64,000 bases of DNA from Azomonas tarimensis (GTDB lineage Bacteria > Pseudomonadota > Gammaproteobacteria > Pseudomonadales > Pseudomonadaceae). Made by a program: the position numbers and the translations under genes. The notes under the pieces were generated by a model that saw only the letters and a program-made list of their open reading frames with translations, had not been told where the DNA came from and made no database searches. Below, one piece after another: positions 1 to 9,351 of this stretch. The stretch lies in NCBI RefSeq assembly GCF_042648805.1, contig NZ_JBHRXZ010000017.1, positions 186,001 through 250,000 on the forward strand, in the 5' to 3' direction. Numbering within the stretch: the stretch's first letter is position 1; every line of letters begins with the position of its first letter.

Positions 1-372
1 GGGATCCTGGTCCGTCGATCGAGAGAAGTGCTGGAGCGCGAGATCGGACAATTCAGCATCGTCGAGCGCGACGGACTGATCGTCGCCTGCGCCGCGCTCT
101 ATCCCATCGCCGGCTCCAGCGCCGGGGAGCTGGCCTGCCTGGCGGTGAGTTCCGAATATCGGCACGGCGGGCGGGGCGACGAGTTGCTCGAGCACATCGA
201 ACAGCGCGCCCGTCGGCTTGGCCTGAACAGCCTGATCGTGCTTACGACGCGGACCGCCCACTGGTTTCGCGAGCGAGGCTTCGAGCCCAGCAGCGTGGAC
301 CGGCTGCCTGCCGCCAGGGCGTCGATGTACAACTTCCAGCGCAACTCGAAGATATTCGAGAAGAAGCTCTGA
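1..372 (+). CDS. argA: N-acetylglutamate synthase, C-terminal part (5' truncated)
   Basis: The reading frame is open from base 1, so the true start lies upstream of the window. The visible 123 residues are a GNAT acetyltransferase domain: core strands VERDGLIVACAALYP and GELACLAVSSEYRHGGRGDELL (acetyl-CoA loop R-x-x-G-x-G/D), then the typical ArgA tail with WFRERGF and a C-terminal FEKKL. In ArgA an N-terminal amino-acid-kinase-like domain binds arginine and this GNAT domain acetylates glutamate, the first step of arginine synthesis. The kinase-like half is outside the window, so the call rests on the tail and on the gshA neighbour, which follows argA in several pseudomonads. Confidence 0.88.
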   Translation, partial: GILVRRSREVLEREIGQFSIVERDGLIVACAALYPIAGSSAGELACLAVSSEYRHGGRGDELLEHIEQRARRLGLNSLIVLTTRTAHWFRERGFEPSSVDRLPAARASMYNFQRNSKIFEKKL

Positions 373-435
373 CCGTGGGCAAGGCGCTGAGACAGGGAGG
401 CTGAGCACCACACTCGCCTCCGCTGCCTGCTGCGC

Positions 436-2013
436 CTAGCCGGCCTCCACGCTCTTCTGGTAGTGCTCGACGAACAGGTCGAACGGCATGTCATCGGCGG
501 CTTCCATCGCCAGTTGCTGTTCGCGCGACTGAGCGGCGCGCTGGTCGAAATCGGCGAGCACTGCCGCATCCAGTGGCTGGCGATGGAAATAGTCGGCATG
601 CGCCAGGCTTTGCGCCATGGCGAACTCGCGAAAGCCGACGCCCTGGGCGCGCATGCTTGCCAGCACCTGGGCCGAAGGCGTTAGCGCTGGATCCTCGACC
701 TTGGCCTGCTGCAATACCACGGTCGCGCTGTAGCAGGCCTCGGCATGGCTGCGATCGAGCAACCTGGCGACCTGCTGGATCGAGTCGAGCAGCTCGCCCG
801 CCCAGCGCTTGAGTTCGACCCGCTCGCCGCAGCGTTGCAGTTCGAGGCCCGGGCGCCGGCCTTCGCGCACTACGGTCAGGAAGTTTTCGCTGCTGGCGCG
901 GCAGTCGCCGCTGGGCAGGGTGGGGCTGTCCTGAAGGACGCAGAACAGCAGGAAGGCGTCCATGAAGCGAGCCTGGTCGATATCGATGCCCAGCGGCAGG
1001 AAGGGGTTGATGTCCAGGCAGCGGACCTCGACGTACTGGATACCGCGTTCGCGCAGGGCCTGGATCGGCCGCTCGCCCGTACGGGTCACCCGCTTCGGGC
1101 GGATGTTCGAGTAGTACTCGTTTTCGATCTGCAACAGGTTGGTGTTGAGTTGCAGCCACTTCCCGTCACGCTTCTTGCCGGCCTGTTCATAGGCCGGGTA
1201 GGGCGTTGACACGGCCTTGCGCAGACTTTCGGTATAGCTGGCCAGATCGTCGTAGCAGGGGGTCAGCCCGGCCTGTGCGTTGTTCTGGTAGCCCAGGTCG
1301 CTCATGCGCAGGCTGGTGGCGTAGGGCATGTACAGGGTGTGCTCATCCCACTGCTCGAGCCTGTGTGGGCGACCGCGCAGGAAGCTTTTCTCGAGCGCCG
1401 GGGAGGCGCCGAACAGGTACATCAGCAGCCAGCTGTAGCGACGGAAATTGCGGATCAGGGCGATGTAGCGCTGGGAGCGGAATTCCTGCAGCGGCTGCTC
1501 GTCGCCTTCTTCATGCTGCAGCAGCGGCCAGAAGGCTTCCGGCAAAGAGAAGTTGTAATGGATGCCGGCGATGCACTGCATGGTCTTGCCATAGCGCAGC
1601 GCCAGGCCCTGGCGATAGACGTGCTTGAGCAGGCCGATATTGGAGCGCCCGTATTCGGCGACGGGGATCTGCGCCTCGTCCGGCAGCGGGCAGGGCATCG
1701 AGGCGCTCCACAGGTACTCGCCGGCCAGCCGCGCATAGGTGAAGCGGTGGATGCGCTCCAGCTCCAGGAGCGTCTGGTCAGGCGCGGTGGAGGTGCCGGT
1801 AATGAACTCGAGGAGGGCTTCGGAGTAATCGGTGGTGATCAGCGGGTGCGTCAGGGCCGAGCCCAGTTCGGGCGGATGTGGCCGCATGGACAGCTGCCCC
1901 TGGGTGTCGACGCGCAGGCACTCCCGCTCGATGCCGTGCAGACACCCGTTGAGCAGGGGGAGGTTGGCCGGCTCGGCCAGCAGTGCCAGGCGGCGGGAAT
2001 AGAGGTCGCTCAA
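436..2013 (-). CDS. gshA: Glutamate-cysteine ligase
   Basis: A 525-residue protein with the proteobacterial GshA fold: [17 protein letters not shown] near the N terminus (GxExE-like ATP/Mg site), [15 protein letters not shown], and [13 protein letters not shown]. It joins glutamate and cysteine in the cytoplasm, the first and rate-limiting step of glutathione synthesis. The start is a TTG codon (2011-2013 on the minus strand); an AAGGA ribosome-binding site about 8 bases upstream and full family length support it. It lies 109 bp downstream of envZ on the same strand and converges on argA. The next enzyme, gshB, is not in the window. Confidence 0.97.
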   Translation of the reverse strand: MSDLYSRRLALLAEPANLPLLNGCLHGIERECLRVDTQGQLSMRPHPPELGSALTHPLITTDYSEALLEFITGTSTAPDQTLLELERIHRFTYARLAGEYLWSASMPCPLPDEAQIPVAEYGRSNIGLLKHVYRQGLALRYGKTMQCIAGIHYNFSLPEAFWPLLQHEEGDEQPLQEFRSQRYIALIRNFRRYSWLLMYLFGASPALEKSFLRGRPHRLEQWDEHTLYMPYATSLRMSDLGYQNNAQAGLTPCYDDLASYTESLRKAVSTPYPAYEQAGKKRDGKWLQLNTNLLQIENEYYSNIRPKRVTRTGERPIQALRERGIQYVEVRCLDINPFLPLGIDIDQARFMDAFLLFCVLQDSPTLPSGDCRASSENFLTVVREGRRPGLELQRCGERVELKRWAGELLDSIQQVARLLDRSHAEACYSATVVLQQAKVEDPALTPSAQVLASMRAQGVGFREFAMAQSLAHADYFHRQPLDAAVLADFDQRAAQSREQQLAMEAADDMPFDLFVEHYQKSVEAG

Positions 2014-2122
2014 GTTACGGATTCCTTCTCAACAGTGGCCGCAATATGCGGGCTGGAGAAGGGCTCTACAAGAGGGATGACGAAATTCGCCGGGCCGGCC
2101 GATTGGCTGCAACCGGCGGCTA

Positions 2123-3436
2123 TCAGACCGCGTCGCGAGGCAGCATCAGCCCCAGCGGCAGGCGCACCCGCGCTTCCAGGCCGCCACCCTCGCGGTTGCG
2201 CAGCTCGACGCTGCCGCCGTGCAGGGCCGCGATTCGCTTCACGATCGCCAGGCCTAGCCCAGCCCCCTGGCCGCCGCGAGCACGGTCGCCGCGAATGAAG
2301 GGGTTGAAGACTTCGTTCAGCTCGCCGGGAGCAATGCCGCTGCCGCGGTCGAGCACACTAAGGACCACGTAAGGCGCACTGCTGTCGTCACAGACACAGG
2401 CGGCCACCTCCACATCGGGGCCGGCGTAGCGCATGGCGTTTTCGATCAGATTCACCAGCAACCGCTTGATCGACACGCGGCGCAGCGGCATCACTGGCAG
2501 CGGCTCGAGACTCAGGCGGACCTGTCGCTCGTGCTGGTTGTAGGGGGCAGCGACTTCGCGAATCAGCGCAGCCAGGTCGGCTTCCTCGACCGGCTCGTCA
2601 CGGCCATCGCGAACGAACGCCAGGAACTGGTCGAGGATGGCGTTCATGTCTTCCACGTCGCGGATCATGTCTTCGCCCAGTTCGGCATCGCTGCTCAGCA
2701 GCTCCAGTGACAGGCGCAGCCGGGTCAGCGGGGTGCGCAGGTCATGGGAGACGCCGGCCAGCATCAGCTCGCGCTCGCGTCCGGCCTGTTCGACGTCTTC
2801 GGCCATCTGGTTGAAGGCGCGGTACAGCTCCATCATTTCGCTCGGGGTGTCGCTCACCGGCAGTCGCACGCTGCGACCCTGGCCGATCTGCCGGGCGGCA
2901 TAGACCAGGCGTTTGAGCGGTAGATTGAGCTGGCTGACGAAGATCCAGGCCGCACCGGTGGAAAGCAGACCGATGCCAAGAAACCAGGCGAGCACGTTCC
3001 AGATGTGCTGGCCGCGCAGAGGAAAGGCATACAGCGGCAGGGCCACCCAGTCGGGCCCGAGCGCCGGCGCCTTGACCCACAGCGATGGCAGCGGATGGGT
3101 GCGCACCCGGACTTCAGTCTGCTCGCCCAGCTCGCGCTGCATCTGCGCCTGGAAGATTTCCGAATAGGGCCAGTGGTATTCGCCCAGCGGCACCTCGTGC
3201 TCTTCCAGCCGGCGCAGCCCGGCCGCCTCGCCGATGCGCTCGCGCGCCTCGCCGTCCACCGCCCAGTAGGCGCGTAGGGTCAGCGCCGCGCCATGGCTGT
3301 ACTGGCGATCGACCATGACATCCTCGTTCATCATCAGGTAGACGAGGGTCAGCACCTTCGAGAACAGCACGACCACCAGCACCATCCAAAGGGTGCGGGC
3401 AAAGAAGGATTGTGGAAACCAGAGGGGGGTTTTCAT
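2123..3436 (-). CDS. envZ: Osmolarity/envelope-stress sensor histidine kinase EnvZ (AmgS-like)
   Basis: 437 residues. Two membrane helices (about 13-36 and 146-170) flank a periplasmic loop, followed by HAMP (about 170-222), HisKA with H231 in GVSHDLRTPL, the N-box NLIENAMRYAG, and the G-boxes DRGSGI and GAGLGLAIVKR. It should autophosphorylate H231 and pass phosphate to the OmpR protein encoded just upstream. The P. aeruginosa pair in this position is known as AmgRS and links membrane stress to aminoglycoside tolerance; applying that role here is inference. I chose ATG at 3436; an adjacent TTG would add one residue. The gap from ompR is an unusual 93 bp containing short direct repeats. Confidence 0.93.
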   Translation of the reverse strand: MKTPLWFPQSFFARTLWMVLVVVLFSKVLTLVYLMMNEDVMVDRQYSHGAALTLRAYWAVDGEARERIGEAAGLRRLEEHEVPLGEYHWPYSEIFQAQMQRELGEQTEVRVRTHPLPSLWVKAPALGPDWVALPLYAFPLRGQHIWNVLAWFLGIGLLSTGAAWIFVSQLNLPLKRLVYAARQIGQGRSVRLPVSDTPSEMMELYRAFNQMAEDVEQAGRERELMLAGVSHDLRTPLTRLRLSLELLSSDAELGEDMIRDVEDMNAILDQFLAFVRDGRDEPVEEADLAALIREVAAPYNQHERQVRLSLEPLPVMPLRRVSIKRLLVNLIENAMRYAGPDVEVAACVCDDSSAPYVVLSVLDRGSGIAPGELNEVFNPFIRGDRARGGQGAGLGLAIVKRIAALHGGSVELRNREGGGLEARVRLPLGLMLPRDAV

Positions 3437-3529
3437 CAAAGCTGCGAGCCTCGAGCTTCAAGCTGCTGGAAGGGGAAAGCGACCGGACTGCTCAGCCCCG
3501 CTTGCGGCTTGGAACTTGCGGCTTTTGGC
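3437..3529. repeat. Short repeats in the ompR-envZ spacer
   Basis: The spacer between the two genes of the two-component operon holds CTTGCGGCTT twice (3501-3510 and 3515-3524, 14-base period) and an imperfect inverted segment at 3439-3464 built from AAGCT, GAGC and CTCGAGC units. Such AGCTT/GCTTG-rich intergenic runs resemble the small repeats scattered in Pseudomonas spacers, but only this one was noticed here. A role in RNA folding between the two cistrons is possible but not shown. Confidence 0.5.
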
Positions 3530-4261
3530 TCATTTGCTCCCATCCGGCACGAACACGTAGCCCACGCCCCATACCGTCTGGATGTAGCGCGGCTTGGACG
3601 GGTCGGGTTCGATCAGCCGGCGCAGACGGGAAATCTGTACGTCGATGGAGCGCTCCAGGGCGTCCCATTCGCGGCCGCGGGCAAGGTTCATGAGCTTGTC
3701 GCGGGTTAGCGGCTCGCGGGCATGCTGGACCAGCGCCCGAAGCACGGCGAATTCGCCGGTAGTGAGCATGTGGACCTGGTCGCCCTTGGTCAGCTCGCGG
3801 GTCGCCAGGGACAGGCGATACTCGCCAAAGGTGACGGTCTCGTCCTCGCTGGCCGGGGCGCCAGGTACGAGCGGAGCCTGGCGGCGCAGCACGGCGCGGA
3901 TCCGCGCGAGCAGCTCGCGTGGGTTGAACGGCTTGGCCAGGTAGTCATCGGCACCCTGCTCGAGGCCCTGGATGCGGCTGGCCTCGTCGCCCTTGGCGGT
4001 GAGCATGATGATCGGCATCTGATTGTTCGCCTCGCGCAGCCGGTGGCAGGCGGTCAGGCCGTCCTCGCCGGGCAACATGAGGTCGAGCACCAGCAGGCTG
4101 AACAGCTCTCGCGCCAGCAGCCGGTCCATCTGCTCGGTGTTCTCCACCGCGCGTACCCGGTAACCCTGTTCACTGAGAAAGCGTTCCAGCAGGCGACGCA
4201 GACGGGCATCGTCGTCGACGATGAGGATCTTTTCGCCTTCCGCGGTGGCTGCAGTGTTCAT
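3530..4261 (-). CDS. ompR: OmpR-family response regulator (AmgR-like)
   Basis: 243 residues from the ATG at 4261, where homology begins (MNTAATAEGEKILIVDDDARL); the frame stays open far upstream, but that stretch is antisense to tex. The receiver domain has the acidic pocket D16-D18, phospho-acceptor D60 in LVLDLMLPGEDG, and K110 in YLAKPF. The C-terminal winged helix (about 140-243) ends with the OmpR-type segment DVQISRLRRLIEP and GVGYVFVPDG. It is the DNA-binding partner of EnvZ and the first gene of the operon. It diverges from tex, with which it shares a 189-bp spacer. Confidence 0.95.
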   Translation of the reverse strand: MNTAATAEGEKILIVDDDARLRRLLERFLSEQGYRVRAVENTEQMDRLLARELFSLLVLDLMLPGEDGLTACHRLREANNQMPIIMLTAKGDEASRIQGLEQGADDYLAKPFNPRELLARIRAVLRRQAPLVPGAPASEDETVTFGEYRLSLATRELTKGDQVHMLTTGEFAVLRALVQHAREPLTRDKLMNLARGREWDALERSIDVQISRLRRLIEPDPSKPRYIQTVWGVGYVFVPDGSK

Positions 4262-4393
4262 GGCATCTCCTGAATCATTGTGGGGCGCATTATGGCGTAC
4301 CGGTTGCGACCTCCATGGGTAACCATTGTTAGCATATTTTTCGCCCCGATGAGCCGTGCGGCTGGTGGGTGCGTTCCTGTTGCGCGCTTCCCC

Positions 4394-4399
4394 TATAAT
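4394..4399 (+). promoter_or_regulatory. Candidate -10 box of the tex promoter
   Basis: A perfect TATAAT lies in the ompR/tex divergent spacer, 51 bases before the tex ATG. No good -35 hexamer is seen at 16-18 bases, so a second factor or a weak -35 would be needed. Confidence 0.5.
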
Positions 4400-4450
4400 C
4401 GCGGCCTCGCGCAGGCCCGTCCTGCTAGTTCGACTGACCCGGGTAGTTTC

Positions 4451-6754
4451 ATGGACATCAACAACCGTATCGCCGAAGAACTGGGCGTGCGCCCGCAACA
4501 GGTCGCCGCCGCCGTCACCCTGCTCGACGAAGGCTCGACGGTCCCCTTCATTGCCCGCTACCGCAAGGAAGTCACCGGCAGCCTCGACGACACCCAGCTG
4601 CGCAACCTGGAAGAACGCCTGCGCTACCTGCGCGAACTGAATGACCGGCGCGCGGCGATCCTCGCCAGCATCGAGGAGCAGGGCAAACTGACCCCCGAGC
4701 TGGCCCGGGTGATCGCTGAGGCCGATACCAAGACCCGTCTCGAGGACCTCTATCTGCCCTACAAGCAGAAGCGCCGGACCAAGGGCCAGATCGCCCTGGA
4801 AGCCGGGCTTGGCGAGCTCGCCGATTCGCTGTTCGCCGATCCGGCGTTGGACCCGGAAGCGGAGGCCGCGCGTTTCGTCGATGCCGAAAAAGGCTTCGCC
4901 GACAGCAAGGCCGTGCTCGACGGCGCCAAGTACATCCTCATGGAGCGCTTCGCAGAAGACGCCACGCTGCTCGAACGCCTGCGCGGCTTTCTCAAGCAGG
5001 AAGCGACCCTCAGCGCGCGGCTGGTCGCCGGCAAGGAGCAGGAGGGGGCCAAGTTCAGTGACTACTTCGAGCATGACGAGCCCTTCAAGAGCGTGCCCTC
5101 GCACCGCGCCCTGGCGATCTTTCGCGGACGCAACGAAGGGGTGCTCAGCGCCAGCCTCAAGGTGGGCGATGAGGCACCGGGCAGCCAGCATCCCGGCGAA
5201 GGCATGGTCGCCGAGCGGTTCGGCGTCCGTAGCGCCGGGCGCCCGGCGGACAAATGGCTTGCCGAAGTGGTGCGCTGGACCTGGAAGGTCAAGCTCTATA
5301 CTCACCTGGAAACCGACCTGCTCGGCGAGCTGCGCGAGCAGGCCGAGGCCGAGGCGATAGGCGTGTTCGCACGCAACCTGCACGATCTCCTGCTGGCCGC
5401 GCCGGCCGGTCCGCGAGCGACCCTTGGGCTCGATCCGGGTCTGCGCACCGGGGTGAAGGTCGCCGTGGTCGATGCCACCGGCAAACTGCTCGACACCGCC
5501 ACCGTCTATCCGCATGCGCCGAGAAACGACTGGGACGGTACCCTGGCGACCCTGGGTCGGCTTTGCGCCCGTCATGAGGTGGATCTGATCGCCATCGGCA
5601 ACGGTACGGCCAGCCGTGAAACCGACAAGCTGGCTGCCGATCTGATCAAGAAGTATCCAGCCCTGAAGATGACCAAGATCATGGTCAGCGAGGCGGGCGC
5701 CTCGGTCTACTCGGCGTCGGAGCTTGCCGCGCGCGAGTTTCCCGGCCTAGATGTGTCGCTGCGCGGTGCGGTGTCCATCGCTCGCCGCCTGCAGGATCCG
5801 CTGGCCGAGCTGGTCAAGATCGACCCCAAATCCATCGGCGTCGGTCAGTACCAGCATGACGTCTCCCAGCTCAAGCTCGCCCGCAGCCTCGACGCCGTGG
5901 TCGAAGACTGTGTGAACGCGGTCGGGGTCGACGTGAACATGGCTTCCGCTGCGTTGCTGGCGCGCATCTCCGGCCTCAACGCGACCCTGGCGCAGAATAT
6001 CGTCAGCTACCGCGATGCCAACGGGGCCTTCCGCTCGCGCAGCGAACTGAAAAAGGTGCCGCGCCTGGGCGACAAGACCTTCGAGCAGGCAGCAGGCTTC
6101 CTGCGAGTGATGAACAGCGATAATCCGCTGGATCGCTCAGGAGTGCATCCGGAGGCCTATCCGGTGGTCAAGCGCATCGCCGAAAGCAATGACCGTGACC
6201 TGCGCTCGCTGATTGGCGATTCGGCCCTGCTGCGCCGTCTGGATCCGGCCCGTTTCACCGACGAGACCTTTGGTCTGCCAACCGTCACCGACATCCTCAA
6301 GGAACTCGACAAGCCTGGCCGCGACCCGCGTCCGGAATTCAAGACCGCTGCCTTCCAGGAAGGCATCGAAAAACTCTCCGACCTGCAACCGGGCATGGTG
6401 CTTGAGGGTGTGGTCACCAATGTCACCAACTTCGGCGCGTTCGTCGACATCGGTGTGCATCAGGACGGCCTGGTGCACATCTCGGCGTTGTCGGAAAAAT
6501 TCGTCAAGGACCCCTACGAAGTGGTCAAGGCGGGCGACATCGTCAAGGTCAAGGTGATGGAGGTTGACATTCCACGCAACCGCGTCGGGCTGTCCATGCG
6601 CATGTCCGATACCCCAGGCGAAAAGGTCGAGGCTCCGCGCGGCGGCGGCAAGCGTGGCGGCCAGGCAAAGCCGGCCCGACCTGCGCCAGCTACGGCACCC
6701 GCCAATCCGGCCATGGCGGCGTTGTTCGCCAACGCCCGGCAGATGCGCAAGTGA
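4451..6754 (+). CDS. tex: Tex family RNA-binding transcription accessory protein
   Basis: 767 residues from ATG 4451; upstream in-frame sequence is noncoding. Domain order matches Tex: N-terminal helical domain ([27 protein letters not shown]), a YqgF-like RNase H fold ([17 protein letters not shown]), helix-hairpin-helix repeats (about 500-560, including [17 protein letters not shown]), and a C-terminal S1 domain (about 643-715, with [19 protein letters not shown]). A basic Gly/Pro/Ala-rich tail follows. Tex is a broadly conserved cytoplasmic protein that binds nucleic acid and affects transcription and virulence gene expression in several species. Its TGA overlaps the GTG of the next gene. 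Confidence 0.96.
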   Translation: MDINNRIAEELGVRPQQVAAAVTLLDEGSTVPFIARYRKEVTGSLDDTQLRNLEERLRYLRELNDRRAAILASIEEQGKLTPELARVIAEADTKTRLEDLYLPYKQKRRTKGQIALEAGLGELADSLFADPALDPEAEAARFVDAEKGFADSKAVLDGAKYILMERFAEDATLLERLRGFLKQEATLSARLVAGKEQEGAKFSDYFEHDEPFKSVPSHRALAIFRGRNEGVLSASLKVGDEAPGSQHPGEGMVAERFGVRSAGRPADKWLAEVVRWTWKVKLYTHLETDLLGELREQAEAEAIGVFARNLHDLLLAAPAGPRATLGLDPGLRTGVKVAVVDATGKLLDTATVYPHAPRNDWDGTLATLGRLCARHEVDLIAIGNGTASRETDKLAADLIKKYPALKMTKIMVSEAGASVYSASELAAREFPGLDVSLRGAVSIARRLQDPLAELVKIDPKSIGVGQYQHDVSQLKLARSLDAVVEDCVNAVGVDVNMASAALLARISGLNATLAQNIVSYRDANGAFRSRSELKKVPRLGDKTFEQAAGFLRVMNSDNPLDRSGVHPEAYPVVKRIAESNDRDLRSLIGDSALLRRLDPARFTDETFGLPTVTDILKELDKPGRDPRPEFKTAAFQEGIEKLSDLQPGMVLEGVVTNVTNFGAFVDIGVHQDGLVHISALSEKFVKDPYEVVKAGDIVKVKVMEVDIPRNRVGLSMRMSDTPGEKVEAPRGGGKRGGQAKPARPAPATAPANPAMAALFANARQMRK

Positions 6755-7137
6755 ACGGTGCGGGCGAGGTCGGCCGCAGCAGCGCCTTCGGGCGGCTGCT
6801 GGGTCTGCGGATTGTCAGTTGTGGCGACGGCGAGGCGGTGGTGCTGATGGCCATGCATGACGGGCTGCGCAATCTGCACGGCAAGCTGCACGGTGGCGCG
6901 TTGTTTTCGCTGATCGACACGGCGATGGGACAGGCCAGCCACAGCTTCGACGACGGGGCGCCGGGCACCGTGACCCTGGAAAGCAAGATCAACTATATCC
7001 GCAGTGTCAGCGAGGGCGAGATCCGCTGCCGTGCCTGGGTGGTGCACAACGGCCGGCGTACCCAGGTGCTGGAGGCTGAGGTGCTGCAGGGCGACAAGCT
7101 GGTTGCCAAGGCCCAGGCCACCTTTGCCCGGCTCTAG
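6751..7137 (+). CDS. PaaI-type hotdog-fold thioesterase
   Basis: 128 residues. The hotdog core is clear: [22 protein letters not shown] is the helix with the HGG motif and the catalytic-type Asp, followed by strands [12 protein letters not shown] and [23 protein letters not shown]. Members hydrolyse acyl- or aryl-CoA thioesters; the substrate cannot be read from the sequence. The GTG start overlaps the tex stop by four bases (GTGA), so translation is probably coupled to tex. The same tex-thioesterase order occurs in P. aeruginosa. It converges with rimK. Confidence 0.88.
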   Translation: MNGAGEVGRSSAFGRLLGLRIVSCGDGEAVVLMAMHDGLRNLHGKLHGGALFSLIDTAMGQASHSFDDGAPGTVTLESKINYIRSVSEGEIRCRAWVVHNGRRTQVLEAEVLQGDKLVAKAQATFARL

Positions 7138-7139
7138 GC

Positions 7140-8045
7140 TCAGCCCTTGCCTCGAGTGCGGGTCAGGCCGTGCTCGGCGTTGCGCTCCAGATATTGGATG
7201 ATGATGGAGGCAACGTCGCGGCCGGTGGTGGTTTCGATGCCTTCCAGGCCGGGCGAGGAGTTGACCTCCATGACCAGCGGGCCGTGGTTGGAGCGCAGGA
7301 TGTCCACCCCGGCCACGTTCAGGCCCATGACCCGGGCGGCACGAATGGCGGTCATGCGCTCTTCGGGGGTGATCTTGATCAGGCTGGCCTGGCCGCCCCG
7401 GTGCAGGTTGGAGCGAAACTCGCCGGGCGCGGCCTGGCGTTTCATGGAGGCGATCACCTTGTCGCCCACCACGAAGCAGCGAATGTCGGCGCCACCCGCC
7501 TCGCCTATGTATTCCTGGACCATGATGTCCTGCTTCAGGCCCATGAAGGCCTCGATCACCGATTCGGCGGCTTTTTCGGTTTCGCAAAGGACCACGCCGA
7601 TGCCTTGGGTCCCTTCGAGCACCTTGATCACCAGCGGTGCGCCGTTGACCATGCGGATCAGGTCGGGGATGTCGTCGGGCGAGTGGGCGAAACCGGTTAC
7701 CGGCAGGCCGATGCCCTTGCGCGAGAGCAACTGCAGCGAGCGCAGCTTGTCGCGGGAGCGGGTGATGGCGACCGACTCGTTGAGCGGGAAAACGCCCATC
7801 ATCTCGAACTGACGAAGCACCGCGCAGCCGTAGAAGGTCACCGAGGCGCCGATCCGCGGGATCACCGCGTCAAACCCGTCCAGCGCAGTGCCGCGGTAGT
7901 GGATCTGCGGCTTGTGGCTGGCGATGTTCATGTACGCCCGCAGGGTATCGATGACCTGCATCTGGTGCCCTCGCTGCTCTCCGGCTTCCACCAGGCGCCG
8001 CGTCGAATACAGGCGTGGATTACGTGACAACACTGCGATCTTCAT
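7140..8045 (-). CDS. rimK: Ribosomal protein S6 glutamate ligase RimK
   Basis: 301 residues, the usual RimK length, from ATG 8045 ([18 protein letters not shown]); five further in-frame codons upstream are discounted. The ATP-grasp domain shows [35 protein letters not shown] and the metal-binding end [14 protein letters not shown]. RimK adds glutamate residues to the C terminus of ribosomal protein S6. In Pseudomonas the Rim system is linked to c-di-GMP and to translational reprogramming, which fits the rimB-like gene 97 bp upstream on the same strand. A separate small rimA reading frame was not recognised. Confidence 0.97.
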   Translation of the reverse strand: MKIAVLSRNPRLYSTRRLVEAGEQRGHQMQVIDTLRAYMNIASHKPQIHYRGTALDGFDAVIPRIGASVTFYGCAVLRQFEMMGVFPLNESVAITRSRDKLRSLQLLSRKGIGLPVTGFAHSPDDIPDLIRMVNGAPLVIKVLEGTQGIGVVLCETEKAAESVIEAFMGLKQDIMVQEYIGEAGGADIRCFVVGDKVIASMKRQAAPGEFRSNLHRGGQASLIKITPEERMTAIRAARVMGLNVAGVDILRSNHGPLVMEVNSSPGLEGIETTTGRDVASIIIQYLERNAEHGLTRTRGKG

Positions 8046-8142
8046 TGAGCACCAGGCCATTCGGGGAGCGGAGCAGAAAGGTTCAAGTTTACGTGGAGTG
8101 CCGGCGCATTCCGAGACATGCCAGGCGGACTGCGACAGTTTT

Positions 8143-8598
8143 TCAGTTGCCGGTGAGGCTATGGGGCTTGTCCTGCAGGTAGGTGCGCGACGGGTCCACC
8201 AACCAGCGCCCGGTGACCAGTGCCTTGGAGCCGAGCAGCATGCGATAACGCATGGTCTTGCGGCACGTCAGGGTGAACTCCACCGCCCAGGTCCGATCGC
8301 CCAGTGCCAGCGGGGTGCGGATCACGTAGCGGGTCTGCACCTGGCCGTTGGAGCTCTTGATCGTCTTGCGCGTCACCAGCGGTGCCTCGCAGCGGTGTCG
8401 GCGCTGCACCAGCGTGCCCAGGTGGGCGGTAAAGCGTACCCAGCGCTCGCCGCCGCGCTCGAATTCGCTGATGTCCGAGGCGTGCAGCACGGAAGTCGAC
8501 GCGCCAGTGTCGATCTTCGCGCGCAGGCCGGCCACGCCCAGTTCGGGCAGCGCCACCCATTCGCGCAGGCCGATCAGTCTGTCGGAATCGGTCGTCAT
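8143..8598 (-). CDS. rimB: RimB-like retropepsin-fold aspartic protease (ATP-dependent zinc protease family)
   Basis: 151 residues from ATG 8598; the frame extends upstream but that part lies in the repeat element and is not conserved coding. [14 protein letters not shown] carries the DTGA active-site signature of retropepsins, and [10 protein letters not shown] is the expected second strand motif. The family is annotated as an 'ATP-dependent zinc protease' because its founding member was described that way, although the fold is aspartic-protease-like. Position directly upstream of rimK matches the Pseudomonas rim operon, where RimB is a protease associated with RimK-modified S6. Function here is by context. 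Confidence 0.8.
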   Translation of the reverse strand: MTTDSDRLIGLREWVALPELGVAGLRAKIDTGASTSVLHASDISEFERGGERWVRFTAHLGTLVQRRHRCEAPLVTRKTIKSSNGQVQTRYVIRTPLALGDRTWAVEFTLTCRKTMRYRMLLGSKALVTGRWLVDPSRTYLQDKPHSLTGN

Positions 8599-8704
8599 CG
8601 GGAGGGTCCGCAGGATTTGGGCGCATTCTAGCAGGGTGGCGAGAAACTGAGCGGCCCGCGCGTTCATCATCCGGCACATGACAAGGCCCGAGCACTGGGC
8701 CACT

Positions 8705-8835
8705 CTAGTAGCCTGTTTGGTTGGTTCAGTTAGCCAGTTTCGGCGCTCACGGCCCCGATGCTGCGTTGCCGCTCCTTGTCTCGGAACCACGATCATCCGA
8801 ACTTGAGTTAACCAGCTAACCGCACAGGCCACCAG
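8705..8835 (+). repeat. Small inverted-repeat element, copy 1 (MITE-like)
   Basis: About 131 bp bounded by imperfect terminal inverted repeats: left CTAGTAGCCTGTTTGGTT, right (reverse complement) CTGGTGGCCTGTGCGGTT. Its core at 8738-8780 matches the reverse complement of 33701-33743 at about 40 of 43 positions. It carries no plausible gene and is too small for a transposase. It fills the spacer between rimB and hslR (divergent), ending 29 bases before the hslR start. It could be a MITE mobilised in trans or a REPIN-like element. Confidence 0.75.
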
Positions 8836-8864
8836 GTCATCGCATCAAGGCAGGTAATCAGTAG

Positions 8865-9257
8865 ATGATGAGTGACGACGCCAAGGTACGTCTGGATAAA
8901 TGGTTGTGGGCGGCGCGCTTTTTCAAGACGCGGGCGCTGGCCAAGGAAGCGATCGAGGGCGGCAAGGTGCATTGCCGGGGCGAGCGCTGCAAGCCCGCCA
9001 AGGAGCCGAAGGTGGGTGAGGAGTACGTCATCCGCATCGGCTTTGACGAGCGCAGGGTGAAGGTGCTGGTGCTATCGGGCGTCCGGCGCGGCGCGCCCGA
9101 GGCGCAGACGCTCTATGAGGAAACCGCCGAAAGTCGCGAACGTCGCGAGCAGGCCGCGGCGCTGCGAAAGGCCGGTGGGCTTGGGGTCGAAACCGAGGGG
9201 CGGCCCAGCAAGAAGCAGCGCCGCCAGTTGTACTACCTGCGCAAGGGCGCCGGCTGA
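8865..9257 (+). CDS. hslR: Heat-shock protein 15, S4-domain RNA-binding ribosome rescue factor
   Basis: 130 residues. The N-terminal S4 domain is clear ([28 protein letters not shown]), and the C terminus is basic ([18 protein letters not shown]). Hsp15 binds free 50S subunits that still carry a nascent chain and helps recycle them after heat shock. Two ATG codons in tandem (8865 and 8868) are both possible starts. The neighbour hslO, another heat-shock gene, follows on the same strand after 94 bp, as in other gammaproteobacteria. Confidence 0.94.
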   Translation: MMSDDAKVRLDKWLWAARFFKTRALAKEAIEGGKVHCRGERCKPAKEPKVGEEYVIRIGFDERRVKVLVLSGVRRGAPEAQTLYEETAESRERREQAAALRKAGGLGVETEGRPSKKQRRQLYYLRKGAG

Positions 9258-9351
9258 TGGGCACCAACAGAATATTACCGCGTCGCTCGGCTCTTGGTCG
9301 GCGCCGCAGAACTGCCTAGAATCCGCGATCCGCATACAACCCGAGTCCGGC

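Noticed and set aside
4262..5575. N-terminal extension of ompR by about 430 codons
   Set aside because: The extension is antisense to tex and OmpR homology begins at ATG 4261.
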